Source: Kiloniella litopenaei (lineage in GTDB: Bacteria > Pseudomonadota > Alphaproteobacteria > Kiloniellales > Kiloniellaceae). Taken from it: a stretch of DNA of 64,000 bases. Shown here piece after piece: positions 40,090-48,763 of the stretch; the first letter of the stretch is position 1, and every line of letters begins with the position of its first letter. The DNA lies in assembly GCF_000982415.1 (NCBI RefSeq), contig NZ_LANI01000021.1, positions 1 through 64,000 of the forward strand. Direction: 5' to 3'. Made by a program: the position numbers and the translations under genes. The notes below the pieces were generated by a model. The model saw nothing but the letters and a program-made list of their open reading frames with translations, made no database searches and was not told the DNA's origin.

Positions 40090-40389
40090 TGTCTATCTGA
40101 CTGGAGAGGCCAAAGAATCAGATTGTAATTAAAGGTAAATTATAGCATTTATCAGCTTTGAAATAAGAAGCTGATTTAATTAGGCGATGGGTGACTTCTC
40201 TTATTGTAAAATCAGGGGATGGCTTTAATTACTATCGGATTGATGTTGATCAATAGCGATTGAACTGATCTTGCTCTATATAGCTGAGGTTATACAGCGG
40301 ATGTCATCAGAGCTATTCGTGTCGCTGGATGTTTTGATGTGTTTTCTGGCATAAAACCTGATAGAAAAGAAAGATTGCAGGGGGAAAGT
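40090..40389. other. Intergenic region with weak terminator-like hairpin
   Basis: About 300 bp between fadE and sthA. An 8-bp stem (40151-40158 with 40168-40175, loop of 9) followed by TTAATTAG may end the fad transcript, but it has no real T-run. The rest is AT-rich and should contain the sthA promoter; I could not name one. Confidence 0.45.
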
Positions 40390-41781
40390 ATGGAACGGTA
40401 TGAACTTGTTGTTATCGGCAGTGGACCATCAGGGCGCCGTGCTGCTGTCCAGGCTGCCAAATGGAACAAACGAGTTCTTGTTATCGAAAAAAGTCCTGCT
40501 ATTGGTGGGGTTTCTGTTCACACTGGTACATTGCCGAGTAAAACGCTACGGGAAACTGTCCTGAATTTGTCAGGTTGGCGCGAGCGTACTTTCTATGGCC
40601 GTTCCTATCGTGTGAAAGATAACATTACTGCCGAAGACCTTCTGGAGCGCTTGCATATGACCTTGCAGCACGAGGTGGATAACCTTGAGCATCAGTTTGT
40701 GCGCAACAAGGTAGATTGGTTACAGGGGCTAGCACACTTTGTCGATCAGAACACACTTGAAGTCGTTGATGATGAAGGTGAGGTGACCTCTGTTCATGGT
40801 GACAAAATTCTTATTGCAACCGGTACGCAGCCTCATAGACCTGACTACATTCCTTTTGATGGCGAAACGATCATCGATAGCGATGAAATTATTGACCTGA
40901 AAACTTTGCCGAGATCACTTGCAGTAATTGGTGCCGGGGTGATTGGTATTGAATACGCGACTATTTTCAGTGCATTGGATGTTGCAGTCACTGTTATTGA
41001 ACCGCGTGAAACCATGCTTGATTTCATTGATCGCGAGCTTATTGCTGAATTCATGCATCTTCTCAGACAGCAAAACGTCACTTTCCGTTTTGGGCAAGGA
41101 GTAGAAGCAATCGAAAAGGTCGAGGGCGGTAGCAACCTGATCCGGCTTGAGAACAAACGTATTGTCAAAGCCGATATGGTTCTTTTCTCTGCCGGAAGAA
41201 TGGGGGCCACAGATAAGCTTGGCCTGGATAAAGCAGGGATCAAGGCCGACCATCGTAACCGAATTCAAGTTAACGAGAATTTTCAGACCGAAGTTGATCA
41301 CATCTATGCCGCTGGCGATGTCATCGGCTTTCCAAGTCTGGCGTCAACGTCCATGGAACAGGGGCGTATTGTTGCTTGCCATGCTTTTGAGCAAGATGCC
41401 TATGATGCGCCTGAATATTTTCCCTATGGTATTTATTCTGTCCCGGAGATGTCCACAGTTGGTATGTCAGAGGAAGAAGTCCAACAGCGCGGTATTCCCT
41501 ATGAATGTGGTATCTGTCATTTCCACGAAACTGCCCGAGGGCAGATTATGGGCCTCAGCCACGGTATGATGAAAATGATTTTCTCGCTTAAAACTCGACG
41601 CCTTCTCGGGGTCCATATTGTCGGGGAAGGAGCGACAGAGCTTATTCATATTGGACAGGCCGTTCTCAACCTAAAGGGGACGTTGGAGTATTTTGTAGAA
41701 AATACTTTCAACTATCCAACACTTGCCGAAGCCTACAAAGTCGCTGCATTGGACGCCTGGAACAGAATGCCGTCTGAATAG
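40390..41781 (+). CDS. sthA: Soluble pyridine nucleotide transhydrogenase
   Basis: SthA moves hydride between NADH and NADPH using FAD, in the cytoplasm. The FAD fold opens ELVVIGSGPSGRRAAVQAAK. The disulfide of related reductases is replaced by VHTGTLPSKTLRETVL, the SthA signature. The NAD fold is LAVIGAGVIGIEYATIFSAL, and IYAAGDVIGFPSLASTSMEQ closes the FAD site. Start at 40390 with GGGGGAAAG upstream, 463 residues. Its place right after the beta-oxidation cluster fits redox balancing when fatty acids are burnt, though it has its own 300-bp upstream region. Confidence 0.93.
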   Translation: MERYELVVIGSGPSGRRAAVQAAKWNKRVLVIEKSPAIGGVSVHTGTLPSKTLRETVLNLSGWRERTFYGRSYRVKDNITAEDLLERLHMTLQHEVDNLEHQFVRNKVDWLQGLAHFVDQNTLEVVDDEGEVTSVHGDKILIATGTQPHRPDYIPFDGETIIDSDEIIDLKTLPRSLAVIGAGVIGIEYATIFSALDVAVTVIEPRETMLDFIDRELIAEFMHLLRQQNVTFRFGQGVEAIEKVEGGSNLIRLENKRIVKADMVLFSAGRMGATDKLGLDKAGIKADHRNRIQVNENFQTEVDHIYAAGDVIGFPSLASTSMEQGRIVACHAFEQDAYDAPEYFPYGIYSVPEMSTVGMSEEEVQQRGIPYECGICHFHETARGQIMGLSHGMMKMIFSLKTRRLLGVHIVGEGATELIHIGQAVLNLKGTLEYFVENTFNYPTLAEAYKVAALDAWNRMPSE

Positions 41782-41788
41782 AGTGTGA

Positions 41789-41816
41789 CCACGGTCAGTT
41801 TTGAGACTGACCGTGG
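41789..41816. terminator. Perfect hairpin between convergent sthA and OsmC genes
   Basis: An 11-bp perfect stem (41789-41799 with 41806-41816) and 6-base loop lie 8 bp after the sthA stop. There is no clear T-run on either side, so termination is probable but not certain. Confidence 0.6.
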
Positions 41817-41834
41817 CATTGTGCAGAGAATATT

Positions 41835-41870
41835 GTACTGGGAACATAGTACTGGGAACATAGTACTGGG
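41835..41870. repeat. 14-bp tandem repeat, 2.6 copies
   Basis: GTACTGGGAACATA occurs at 41835-41848 and 41849-41862, then its first eight bases again at 41863-41870. It is intergenic between convergent genes, probably slippage-derived. Confidence 0.85.
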
Positions 41871-41878
41871 CGCGTTCT

Positions 41879-42355
41879 CTATTTTATCTCATTCTTTATT
41901 TGTGGGTCATGGTGAATCGGAAAGTTTACCGACCTGGCTATAAAGCAGAGTTTGTTTGCTTCATGATGGAGTTGAGCGGCTTTTTCGCTATCTGAATCCT
42001 GGCTGATGGTGACGACCGGGTTAAGCGTTGCTGATGAAAACTGTCCGCTGCCATCAGAGTTCATGGTCATTGTTGCTGTTGACGTGTCTTGATAATCAAC
42101 CACAACAATTTTGTTGACCGAACAGAGATGCAAATACCAGAGCATGTGGCAGGATGAAATCGACGCCAGTAACATATCTTCGGGGTTATGTCGTGTTGGG
42201 TCCCCACGAAAAGCCGGATCCGAAGAACCTGACAACGTGGTTTTGCCTTCGATTATAATATCATAGTTGCGGTCATAAGCTTTGTAATTAAGCGTTCCGT
42301 CTCCTTTGTTCCCAGTCCAGGAAAGGTGTGATTTGTATTGGTGCTCTTGGCTCAT
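41879..42355 (-). CDS. OsmC-family peroxiredoxin-like protein
   Basis: A 158-residue OsmC/Ohr-fold protein. SGSSDPAFRGDPTRHNPEDM and LLASISSCHMLWYLHLCSVN carry the first conserved Cys; HHEANKLCFIARSVNFPI carries the second. These two Cys reduce organic hydroperoxides in OsmC proteins. Sequence details resemble the OsmC-like YhfA/SACOL group as much as Ohr, so the exact substrate is uncertain. It is divergent from a LysR regulator 105 bp away, the likely controller. Confidence 0.87.
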   Translation of the reverse strand: MSQEHQYKSHLSWTGNKGDGTLNYKAYDRNYDIIIEGKTTLSGSSDPAFRGDPTRHNPEDMLLASISSCHMLWYLHLCSVNKIVVVDYQDTSTATMTMNSDGSGQFSSATLNPVVTISQDSDSEKAAQLHHEANKLCFIARSVNFPIHHDPQIKNEIK

Positions 42356-42460
42356 CGGCGTGATCCTGTCACAGATTATTCATTCAGGTAGAAGCATACG
42401 AAATTAATTTTATAAATAAAAATGTTTGTTTTTGATCTCAATTAATACAAAAATGAATAG

Positions 42461-43360
42461 ATGAGTGATTGGGATGATTATCGATATTTTCAGGCCGTTA
42501 TGAAATACGGTGGGCTTTCTGCTGCGGCACGAGAGCTGGGCGTGAGCCAGCCAACAGTTGGCCGACGCATTACGGCTATGGAAGAACGGTTGGGGCAGCA
42601 GCTTTTGGAACGCGATGGCAAGTATGTTCAGCCAACTGCCTATGGTCTGTTACTTGCCGAGCGAATTGCGCCCCTTGTTGAAACGGCTTTTTGTCTTGAA
42701 AGAGAATTGGAGAGCTTTGGGCAGCGCGATTATCCTCCGGTACGTTTGACCGCAACCGGGGGGCTGGCAACCTATTGGCTGCCAAAGGTTATTGCTCAAC
42801 TTCAAGGGCGGGAGCCGGATTTGAAGGTTTTATTGACGCCCGGGAACCAAGTAGAAGACATAGATCGGGGTGATGCCGATATTGCATTCAGAATTGGTGG
42901 GCGAAAAGTAACAGACCTTATTGAAAAACAGATATTCGCCTTGAAAAATGCATTGTGGGCATCAGAAAAATATCTGGAGGCTTATGGAATGCCTCGTTCT
43001 AAAGCGGATCTTGGTTTGCATAAGCTTGTTGCCTTTAACGAGGTCTATATGTCGATGCCTGCTATGGAAAGTTTTGCATCACGGGAGCTTTCCCGGAATA
43101 TTGTCTTTCGATCAGATAATGTACCTGTTCAGGCGCAGGCCGTGCTGGCCGGGATCGGGATCGGTATTTTGCCAAGCTATATCGCAATTCCCTTGGGGCT
43201 TTGTCGTATCCAGTGGCAAGATGTAATACCTGAAACTCAGGTTTCAATGCTGTGTCATCCTGAGGCACTGAAAAATTCTCATGTTAACTTCCTCTGGCAT
43301 AGGTTCTTACAGGATGGAGCTGGCTTGATGGCCTCGCTGCAAACCCAGGATGTTTTGTGA
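42461..43360 (+). CDS. LysR-family transcriptional regulator
   Basis: A 299-residue LysR-type regulator. The N-terminal winged helix reads DYRYFQAVMKYGGLSAAARE and LGVSQPTVGRRITAMEERLG. The effector domain (about 95-295) has the periplasmic-binding fold; ADIAFRIGGRKVTDLIEKQI and VLAGIGIGILPSYIAIPLGL are recognisable. It is divergent from the OsmC gene, in the classic LysR arrangement. Confidence 0.9.
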   Translation: MSDWDDYRYFQAVMKYGGLSAAARELGVSQPTVGRRITAMEERLGQQLLERDGKYVQPTAYGLLLAERIAPLVETAFCLERELESFGQRDYPPVRLTATGGLATYWLPKVIAQLQGREPDLKVLLTPGNQVEDIDRGDADIAFRIGGRKVTDLIEKQIFALKNALWASEKYLEAYGMPRSKADLGLHKLVAFNEVYMSMPAMESFASRELSRNIVFRSDNVPVQAQAVLAGIGIGILPSYIAIPLGLCRIQWQDVIPETQVSMLCHPEALKNSHVNFLWHRFLQDGAGLMASLQTQDVL

Positions 43361-43395
43361 CATCCTGGATCAGTTATGGGCGTTGGGTGTGTATG

Positions 43396-44361
43396 TTATG
43401 CCTTTGTCCGTTGAGAAATGATGGTGATGACAATACCTATGGCTATGATTCCTGCGCCGCCCCAGGTGAAGAGACTATAACGTTCACCTAGAATAAAGGT
43501 TGCGGTAATAAGGCCGACTGCGGCGGCAACATACCCGATCTGGCTAAGAAGAACAGGCCCGCCTTTTTGTTGCAATCTAAAGAAAACCGGAAAAGTTAAA
43601 CCCGCAACAACGGCTTGGGTTAGTGCTATCCAAGGAATGACTGCCAATTCAGAAATGCGAACTGTTCCTGTTGTGGCAAGAAGCAAGACAATGAAAACAA
43701 ATATTGCAAAGCTATGGCTCCAGAATGCGAGGCTGTCGGGTAGAGCATTTTCGGGCCAATCGATGGTTCTGTAAATGTTACCACACGCCAAGGTTAGCGG
43801 TATGAGGATCGCTGCGATGATCCAAATCAGCTCAGGTGCTTCCGCAGATCCGGCACGGGTAATACTGACCACGATGGCCCCGATCAGGCCGATGGCAATG
43901 CCTGCTATTCCCAAAAGATTAGGTGTTTTTAGCCTGAATAAAGTTGCAAGCGCCAGTGTGAACACAGGCGAGAGGGCAAACATTAATCCTGTGTAACCCG
44001 CCCCGGCATGAGGGATAACGCTAAAGAGCAAAAGGTTAGGGATTACAAAGGAAATAAGGGCAGATAAAACCGCATAGCGTAACGTTTTGCCTTTGGGCCT
44101 TTGCAGTTGTCTGCGAAAGAGCAAGCTTGGAAAAAGCAGGCTACAAACCCCGACAGAAACCAAAAGAGCCCAGATCATCGGTGACACGTTTGCTTCACCA
44201 GCAATCTTTCCCAAGGGAAAGTTGAAACCAATCAATGTGCCGGTAATCAGGAGAAGGCTGGTTGGGCTTTTCAGTACGTTTTCACCTTTTATATTCTTGC
44301 CGCCTATTTTCTGGTCGCCAATATTCTGGTTCGGGGCATCGTCTGTTGTTGATAAGCTCAT
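43396..44361 (-). CDS. EamA/DMT-family transporter
   Basis: A ten-helix exporter with two EamA repeats (about 33-160 and 175-315): LLLITGTLIGFNFPLGKIAG in the first and GYVAAAVGLITATFILGERY in the second. A hydrophilic N-terminal tail of about 30 residues holds the small repeats NQNIGDQKIGGKNIKGEN, unusual for this family. It follows the nitroreductase gene on the same strand after 85 bp, so they might be co-transcribed. Substrate unknown. Confidence 0.87.
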   Translation of the reverse strand: MSLSTTDDAPNQNIGDQKIGGKNIKGENVLKSPTSLLLITGTLIGFNFPLGKIAGEANVSPMIWALLVSVGVCSLLFPSLLFRRQLQRPKGKTLRYAVLSALISFVIPNLLLFSVIPHAGAGYTGLMFALSPVFTLALATLFRLKTPNLLGIAGIAIGLIGAIVVSITRAGSAEAPELIWIIAAILIPLTLACGNIYRTIDWPENALPDSLAFWSHSFAIFVFIVLLLATTGTVRISELAVIPWIALTQAVVAGLTFPVFFRLQQKGGPVLLSQIGYVAAAVGLITATFILGERYSLFTWGGAGIIAIGIVITIISQRTKA

Positions 44362-44446
44362 TAATCTTCTCCTGAATACTAGAGTACTTTAGCGCGGGGT
44401 AAAGTTGCAAAAAGCGAGGGGCTTCAAACGCTATGAATGGGAAGCA

Positions 44447-45046
44447 CTATGAAAAGGTGCCAGCAAAAATAATGTCATCACTTGCAAGGCGTTGGCTTGG
44501 TACTTCTCTTTCCTGTAGTTCAGGTGCAAGAAAGTCCGGTGCTGTGTTTTTGCCAATCGCGACAGCGACCTCGACTTTATAGCGGTCGGGAAGCTTTAAG
44601 GCTTTTTGTGCTTGGTCGAAATAAAGACCAGCCATCGCGTGGGCTTTGTATCCACTGATAGAAGCTTGAAGAGCCAGTTGTGCCCAGGCTGCACCCGCGT
44701 CAAAGCTGTTGTAGTTTGAAGGGCTGTCAGGACGTGTGCCATCCCCCGATACAATCTTATCTGATATGACAAAAACAAGTGCTGAAGCATTTTGCGCCCA
44801 GCTTTTATTGAACGGATCCAGCAGGTCCAGCTGTGTGTTCCAGTGTTCATCACCACGGCGGGAATAGACAAAGCGCCAGGGCTGCACATTAAAGGCAGAT
44901 GGCGCCCATCTGGCGGCTTCGAGAATGGTTTGAAGATCCGCGTCTGGAATGCTGTTGCTATCAAAAGCGCGAGGAGACCACCGGTTGATGAAGATTGGAT
45001 CAATTGGGTGGTTGGGTGCGCGGTGTGGAAGTGATGTATCTGGCAT
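44447..45046 (-). CDS. Nitroreductase-family flavoprotein
   Basis: A 199-residue FMN-dependent oxidoreductase. FINRWSPRAFDSNSIPDADL and ARWAPSAFNVQPWRFVYSRR are the FMN-phosphate and ribityl contacts. SFDAGAAWAQLALQASISGY and the GKNTAPDFLA end complete the family pattern. Members reduce nitro-aromatics, quinones or enones with NAD(P)H. It is divergent from a MarR-family gene with a repeat-rich shared promoter, a common pairing for xenobiotic or redox response. Confidence 0.9.
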   Translation of the reverse strand: MPDTSLPHRAPNHPIDPIFINRWSPRAFDSNSIPDADLQTILEAARWAPSAFNVQPWRFVYSRRGDEHWNTQLDLLDPFNKSWAQNASALVFVISDKIVSGDGTRPDSPSNYNSFDAGAAWAQLALQASISGYKAHAMAGLYFDQAQKALKLPDRYKVEVAVAIGKNTAPDFLAPELQEREVPSQRLASDDIIFAGTFS

Positions 45047-45093
45047 TACGAAGTCCTTTACAATTTTCAGGACGTCATGTATCTCTATTTAGG

Positions 45094-45142
45094 ATAATTT
45101 GATATAAGATATTTTGACGTCAAATAATTTGATATCGAAATA
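45094..45142. promoter_or_regulatory. Candidate MarR operator cluster
   Basis: In the 114 bp between nitroreductase and MarR genes, ATAATTTGATAT occurs as a direct repeat (45094-45105 and 45124-45135, 30 bp apart, i.e. about three helical turns). Between them lies the palindrome TTTGACGTCAAA (45113-45124). The second copy extends to a near-palindrome AATTTGATATCGAAAT. AT-rich palindromes like these are typical MarR sites. Confidence 0.6.
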
Positions 45143-45160
45143 AATAAGGATTTTTTTAGG

Positions 45161-45691
45161 ATGAGTCAAGACCCTGAAAAGGCGATTCACAAAAATAGTG
45201 CTACGTCACAGGCAGCAGAAGGTGGCCCTATGGAAGGAATTCTGGCGCAATGGCGCCGGGAACGGCCAGACATTGATCCTGCGCCAATGGCTGTTTGCGG
45301 CGAGGTTTGGCGGGCCGGGGAAAAACTTCGGCAGGGAGTTTTAAATAATATTGCCACCTATAATCTGGACTTTGCTGGCATGGATGTTTTGTTGACCTTG
45401 CGTCGTCAGGGGAGGGGAGAGACGTTATCTCCTTCTCTGTTGGCAAAGGACATGATGCTGTCGACATCTGCCATGACCAATCGGCTTGATCGCCTGGAAA
45501 AGCGTGGCCTTGTCGAGAGAAGGATGGACCCAAACGATAGGCGCGGACAAATGGTGGCCTTAACTACTGAGGGGTTTGATCTGGCAAATGAGGTCGTGGT
45601 GACGCATGTTGAAACAGAAGAAAAGTTGCTGTCAAATCTATCGCCCGAAGAACGTCAAAACCTTCGTTTCCTTTTAGAAAAGATAGCCTGA
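45161..45691 (+). CDS. MarR-family transcriptional regulator
   Basis: A 176-residue winged-helix dimeric repressor. LLAKDMMLSTSAMTNRLDRL is the recognition helix and LVERRMDPNDRRGQMVALTT the wing, with its conserved DxRxxR-like turn. The first 30 residues are a variable tail. It probably represses the divergent nitroreductase gene and itself, releasing on binding an aromatic or redox ligand. Confidence 0.92.
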   Translation: MSQDPEKAIHKNSATSQAAEGGPMEGILAQWRRERPDIDPAPMAVCGEVWRAGEKLRQGVLNNIATYNLDFAGMDVLLTLRRQGRGETLSPSLLAKDMMLSTSAMTNRLDRLEKRGLVERRMDPNDRRGQMVALTTEGFDLANEVVVTHVETEEKLLSNLSPEERQNLRFLLEKIA

Positions 45692-45718
45692 TCAAAGACG
45701 AGGCTCGAGATGATGTTG

Positions 45719-46699
45719 TCAGGTATGATAAAAGCCATCCGGCTGTATCGGGTCGGGCAAATTCTCTTCGTTGAGGGTTTCTAGTAGATTGATTTCAATG
45801 TTGTAAGACATTGTGGTCAGGGCCAGGTCGTGTGCCGAAGTGCCAAAAGGATCTTCCAGTTCTTCACCCAATGCATCCAGACCAAAGAAGGTGTAGGCGA
45901 TTATTGCGGTGACAAAAGGTGTCATGATGCCCAATGAAGTGACGAGACCGAAGGGAAGACAAAAACAATAGATATAAGCTGTTCTGTGGAGGAGCAGGTT
46001 ATAGGCAAAGGGTAAAGGCGTATTATGTATCCGCTCACAAGCTGCAAGAATGGTCGATAGGGATGTCAGGCGTTCTTCCAGATTTCTTGCCGAGATCTCA
46101 CCGATAAATTCTTTCTGAAGCATGTGCCTAAGTTCATCCCCCATTAAATTTAGAATGAAATTTGGCTTGTGGCGCGTGCTTTTTAAGTGACTAGAATCAT
46201 CAGCGGATAAAAACCTGTGAACGTCGTTGTTATACTCAGTTCCTCTAAGGTGATGCCGCAGTGCATGTGAAAAACTGATCGCAAGTAGAACAAATCGTTT
46301 TTGATGTTCTTTGCATTCTAATGCGTAATCATTATTTTCATCGTTGTTTTCATTAAAGGGCTTGGGATCGGATCTATCTTTTGCCCATGCGTATGTTTGG
46401 ACCTGCCTTGCAAGAGAACGTGTGTCGATAATCAGTTGTCCCCAAAGTTTGCGTGCTTCCCACCAGCGTTCGTAAGAAGCGCTGTTTCTAAAGCCTAAAA
46501 ATATCGAGAGTGTGACACCCAGCAAAATAAAGGGCGTGACCGTTAGAATTGGCAACCAGTCAGGAAAGTTGCTGTAAAGAAAATAGACAAACAGGCCGAC
46601 CAGTGCGGAAAACAAAATTTGAGGGGCAATTGTCGGAACGACAGATCCCTTGATAATGAAAAAGAGTTTAAATGCGTTGGGTTTGTCCCTGATTATCAT
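45719..46699 (-). CDS. Bestrophin-family (UPF0187) membrane protein
   Basis: A 326-residue membrane protein of the bacterial bestrophin family, pentameric anion or cation channels. ILLGVTLSIFLGFRNSASYE and RWWEARKLWGQLIIDTRSLA form the conserved pore-neck region; LPFGLVTSLGIMTPFVTAII and DALGEELEDPFGTSAHDLAL complete the signature, the last being the acidic cluster of the family. It stands alone, convergent with the MarR gene. Ion selectivity and role are unknown. Confidence 0.9.
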   Translation of the reverse strand: MIIRDKPNAFKLFFIIKGSVVPTIAPQILFSALVGLFVYFLYSNFPDWLPILTVTPFILLGVTLSIFLGFRNSASYERWWEARKLWGQLIIDTRSLARQVQTYAWAKDRSDPKPFNENNDENNDYALECKEHQKRFVLLAISFSHALRHHLRGTEYNNDVHRFLSADDSSHLKSTRHKPNFILNLMGDELRHMLQKEFIGEISARNLEERLTSLSTILAACERIHNTPLPFAYNLLLHRTAYIYCFCLPFGLVTSLGIMTPFVTAIIAYTFFGLDALGEELEDPFGTSAHDLALTTMSYNIEINLLETLNEENLPDPIQPDGFYHT

Positions 46700-46866
46700 T
46701 TGGAAACTTGCCTTGGTCGTATGTGTTTGATCGGCAAGGTTTAAGAGAATTTAATGCCAGCGCAATTCGTATCTTTGGTATAGGAGTTTTGAAATTTCGA
46801 ATAGAGACAGGCGTGTATTCATGCATTGTAGAAATAAATACTGCAGCTTGGTTTATTTGATGAGCC

Positions 46867-47526
46867 TTAACGCGCTCTATAGTGAGAATGTGCCGTAAAA
46901 AGAGTCCATTCAACAAGCTTCTTTGTCACTTTACCCAATCCGTCGTCGAAAGCAGCAACAATCGAATTTAACTGGTCTGACTGGGCAGGGATGTTTGCTT
47001 CGAAGCTTTGCGAACCAATAATGGTCCTGCGGGGCATTTGTACAATTTTGGCGTTGAGGACGACACGGACTTCAGGTGTGCTTCCAAAATAGAGTGTTTG
47101 GAACTCACGGAGCTCTGTCTTTAAGATGAAATCTGATCTTAGGCCAATTGTTTCCCGGCCTACGGCAACAATCTTGCCCGTGTTTTCAAATGATTCCACT
47201 AAAAGTGTCTGTACCATAATTGGCGCTTTATCAACCCACCCGGCGTTTGCATAGTATTCCATTTGGTTTGTTTTACGCTGTAGGGCAATTTTTGTGGTAT
47301 TGAGGCTAGCGTTGGCTGATGTTTGTTCCAGAACCAGTTGCCAGGGTACTTCGGGTAAAGTTGCGTCGAAGGTGCTTTTGGGCGACAGACGATAGAGATC
47401 AGGCAAAGGCCCTTGCCCGGGTATAAGTGTCGCGCAGGATGCAAGAAGGCCAGAAACAGGGAGCAGCCCGGCAAGCTTTAAAAAGTTACGTCGGTTGTTG
47501 TCTCTTGTATCGTCCATTGGGCTCAT
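46867..47526 (-). CDS. ABC-type transport auxiliary lipoprotein (PqiC/MlaB-system partner)
   Basis: An outer-membrane-directed lipoprotein of the ABC_trans_aux family that partners MCE-type transporters. The N-terminus carries a twin-arginine pattern RRNFLK, then the hydrophobic stretch LAGLLPVSGLLASC with a lipobox Cys, so it may be exported folded by Tat and lipidated. YRLSPKSTFDATLPEVPWQL and the SQSFEANIPAQSDQLNSIV end match the family. The start could be Met at 47526 or 47517. It is the last gene of the Mla operon. Confidence 0.82.
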   Translation of the reverse strand: MSPMDDTRDNNRRNFLKLAGLLPVSGLLASCATLIPGQGPLPDLYRLSPKSTFDATLPEVPWQLVLEQTSANASLNTTKIALQRKTNQMEYYANAGWVDKAPIMVQTLLVESFENTGKIVAVGRETIGLRSDFILKTELREFQTLYFGSTPEVRVVLNAKIVQMPRRTIIGSQSFEANIPAQSDQLNSIVAAFDDGLGKVTKKLVEWTLFTAHSHYRAR

Positions 47527-47606
47527 TCTTTTTCTGTCTTTGTCATTGTTATTTAGAAAGATCGACATAGTTCGATCAGGAAACCAGTATTTATGTTGCT
47601 TCTATA

Positions 47607-48641
47607 TTATTCCGGGGGTTCAAAGCCCTTTTGTTTGTCGCCAAAAAAGAATCTTGCAGGGTCGCGTTCAATTTCCCCAGCGATGAGTTGCAGGTCCCGG
47701 ACAAGAGTTCTGGTTTCAGATAACAGGTTGGAAAATTCGTAGAGGCCCGTTGATGTGAAATCCTGTAATGGCTCGCGGTTTTCGCTAATTAAAGCCTCTA
47801 CCTGATCGCTGGTCTTTGCAAAACTACGTGCTGTTTGCTGAAAATCCTGCACCAAAACTTTTATTTCAGGTGAGCTTTCGGCAACGAGCTTATCGATGGA
47901 TACTGCGGCGTTATCCAACGATGTAATAGCACTGTTGGTTTTGTTCATTATTTCCGAGCTACCCTGATGTAATTCTTCTGTTAGCTCTTTTACTGATATT
48001 GATACAGTTTTCATGTTGCTGGCGGTCATCGCTGTATCGTCAATGAGACGGGCAATCTGGTTTTCTTTTTCAGCAAGCGCCTGTGTCAGTGCTTCAATAT
48101 TTTTCAGGGTTTGTGCAATGCTTGCTCTGTTTTGATCGTTAAAGAGATCATTGCCTCGGGCAAGAAGCACATTGGCATTTGAAACAAGTTCCGGAGCACC
48201 TTCCAATAGTTGGTCCAAGGCCGATGTTTTGGACTGAATCACCGGGTGCCCATAAGGGCCTTTCTCGACAAGGGCTTCGGACTGCATATTTCCGATGGTC
48301 AACTGGATGGATTTAACCCCTGTAATCCCCTCGAGTTGCAGGGTTGCTGTTGTATCTTTCTTAACGGGTGTACCTTCTTCGACTTCGAGTAAAATAACGA
48401 CCTCTTCGGCTGGCTTGTCAGGTGACAGCGAGACGTCAATCACTTCCCCTACATTAACCCCATGGTAGCGAACGGGGCTACCGGGTTTCAGGCCAGTGAC
48501 GTCGCCACGATAAATAATATTGTAATTGGCATAGCTGCGGTCAGCTTCAAATTTGGCGAGCCAGATTACAAAGACCAGTGCCCCGATAAAAAAGGCAATG
48601 ACAAAAGAACCGACAATCATATGGTTTGCACGGGTTTCCAT
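47607..48641 (-). CDS. mlaD: MlaD-like MCE-domain protein
   Basis: A single-pass periplasmic substrate carrier of the MCE transporter. One N-terminal membrane helix (residues 8-30, IVGSFVIAFFIGALVFVIWL) is followed by a single MCE domain with GDVTGLKPGSPVRYHGVNVG. A long helical region (about 150-320) of the kind that forms the needle in larger MCE proteins comes next. At 344 residues it is longer than E. coli MlaD (about 180), more like mycobacterial or alphaproteobacterial MCE proteins. Strong GGAGA before the ATG, which overlaps the stop of the small ORF by one base. Confidence 0.9.
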   Translation of the reverse strand: METRANHMIVGSFVIAFFIGALVFVIWLAKFEADRSYANYNIIYRGDVTGLKPGSPVRYHGVNVGEVIDVSLSPDKPAEEVVILLEVEEGTPVKKDTTATLQLEGITGVKSIQLTIGNMQSEALVEKGPYGHPVIQSKTSALDQLLEGAPELVSNANVLLARGNDLFNDQNRASIAQTLKNIEALTQALAEKENQIARLIDDTAMTASNMKTVSISVKELTEELHQGSSEIMNKTNSAITSLDNAAVSIDKLVAESSPEIKVLVQDFQQTARSFAKTSDQVEALISENREPLQDFTSTGLYEFSNLLSETRTLVRDLQLIAGEIERDPARFFFGDKQKGFEPPE

Positions 48642-48763
48642 TATATCTCCTCGGCAAGGCAGGATGCCCTGATATCAGCTTTTGTTAGAGTATAGCTTTT
48701 TGTTTGGTCTCTGTTAAAAAATCTCATAAGAGTGTCGGCTATTGTTTCTATAATATCAGTCAT
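48641..48763 (-). CDS. Small ORF between mlaF and mlaD, 40 residues
   Basis: A 40-codon frame that exactly fills the gap between two Mla genes. Its ATG overlaps the mlaF stop by eight bases (ATGACTGA), and its TAA overlaps the mlaD ATG by one base (TAATG). The predicted peptide starts MTDIIETIADTLMRFFNRDQ and ends ASCLAEEI. It is mixed in charge, has one Cys near the end and no clear membrane helix; the first 18 residues could form an amphipathic helix. The double coupling argues that it is translated, if only to bring ribosomes to mlaD. No family recognised. Confidence 0.55.
   Translation of the reverse strand: MTDIIETIADTLMRFFNRDQTKSYTLTKADIRASCLAEEI

Noticed and set aside
41835-41870. Tandem 14-mers as a CRISPR-like array
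   Set aside because: Units are contiguous without spacers and there are fewer than three copies; no cas genes are present.
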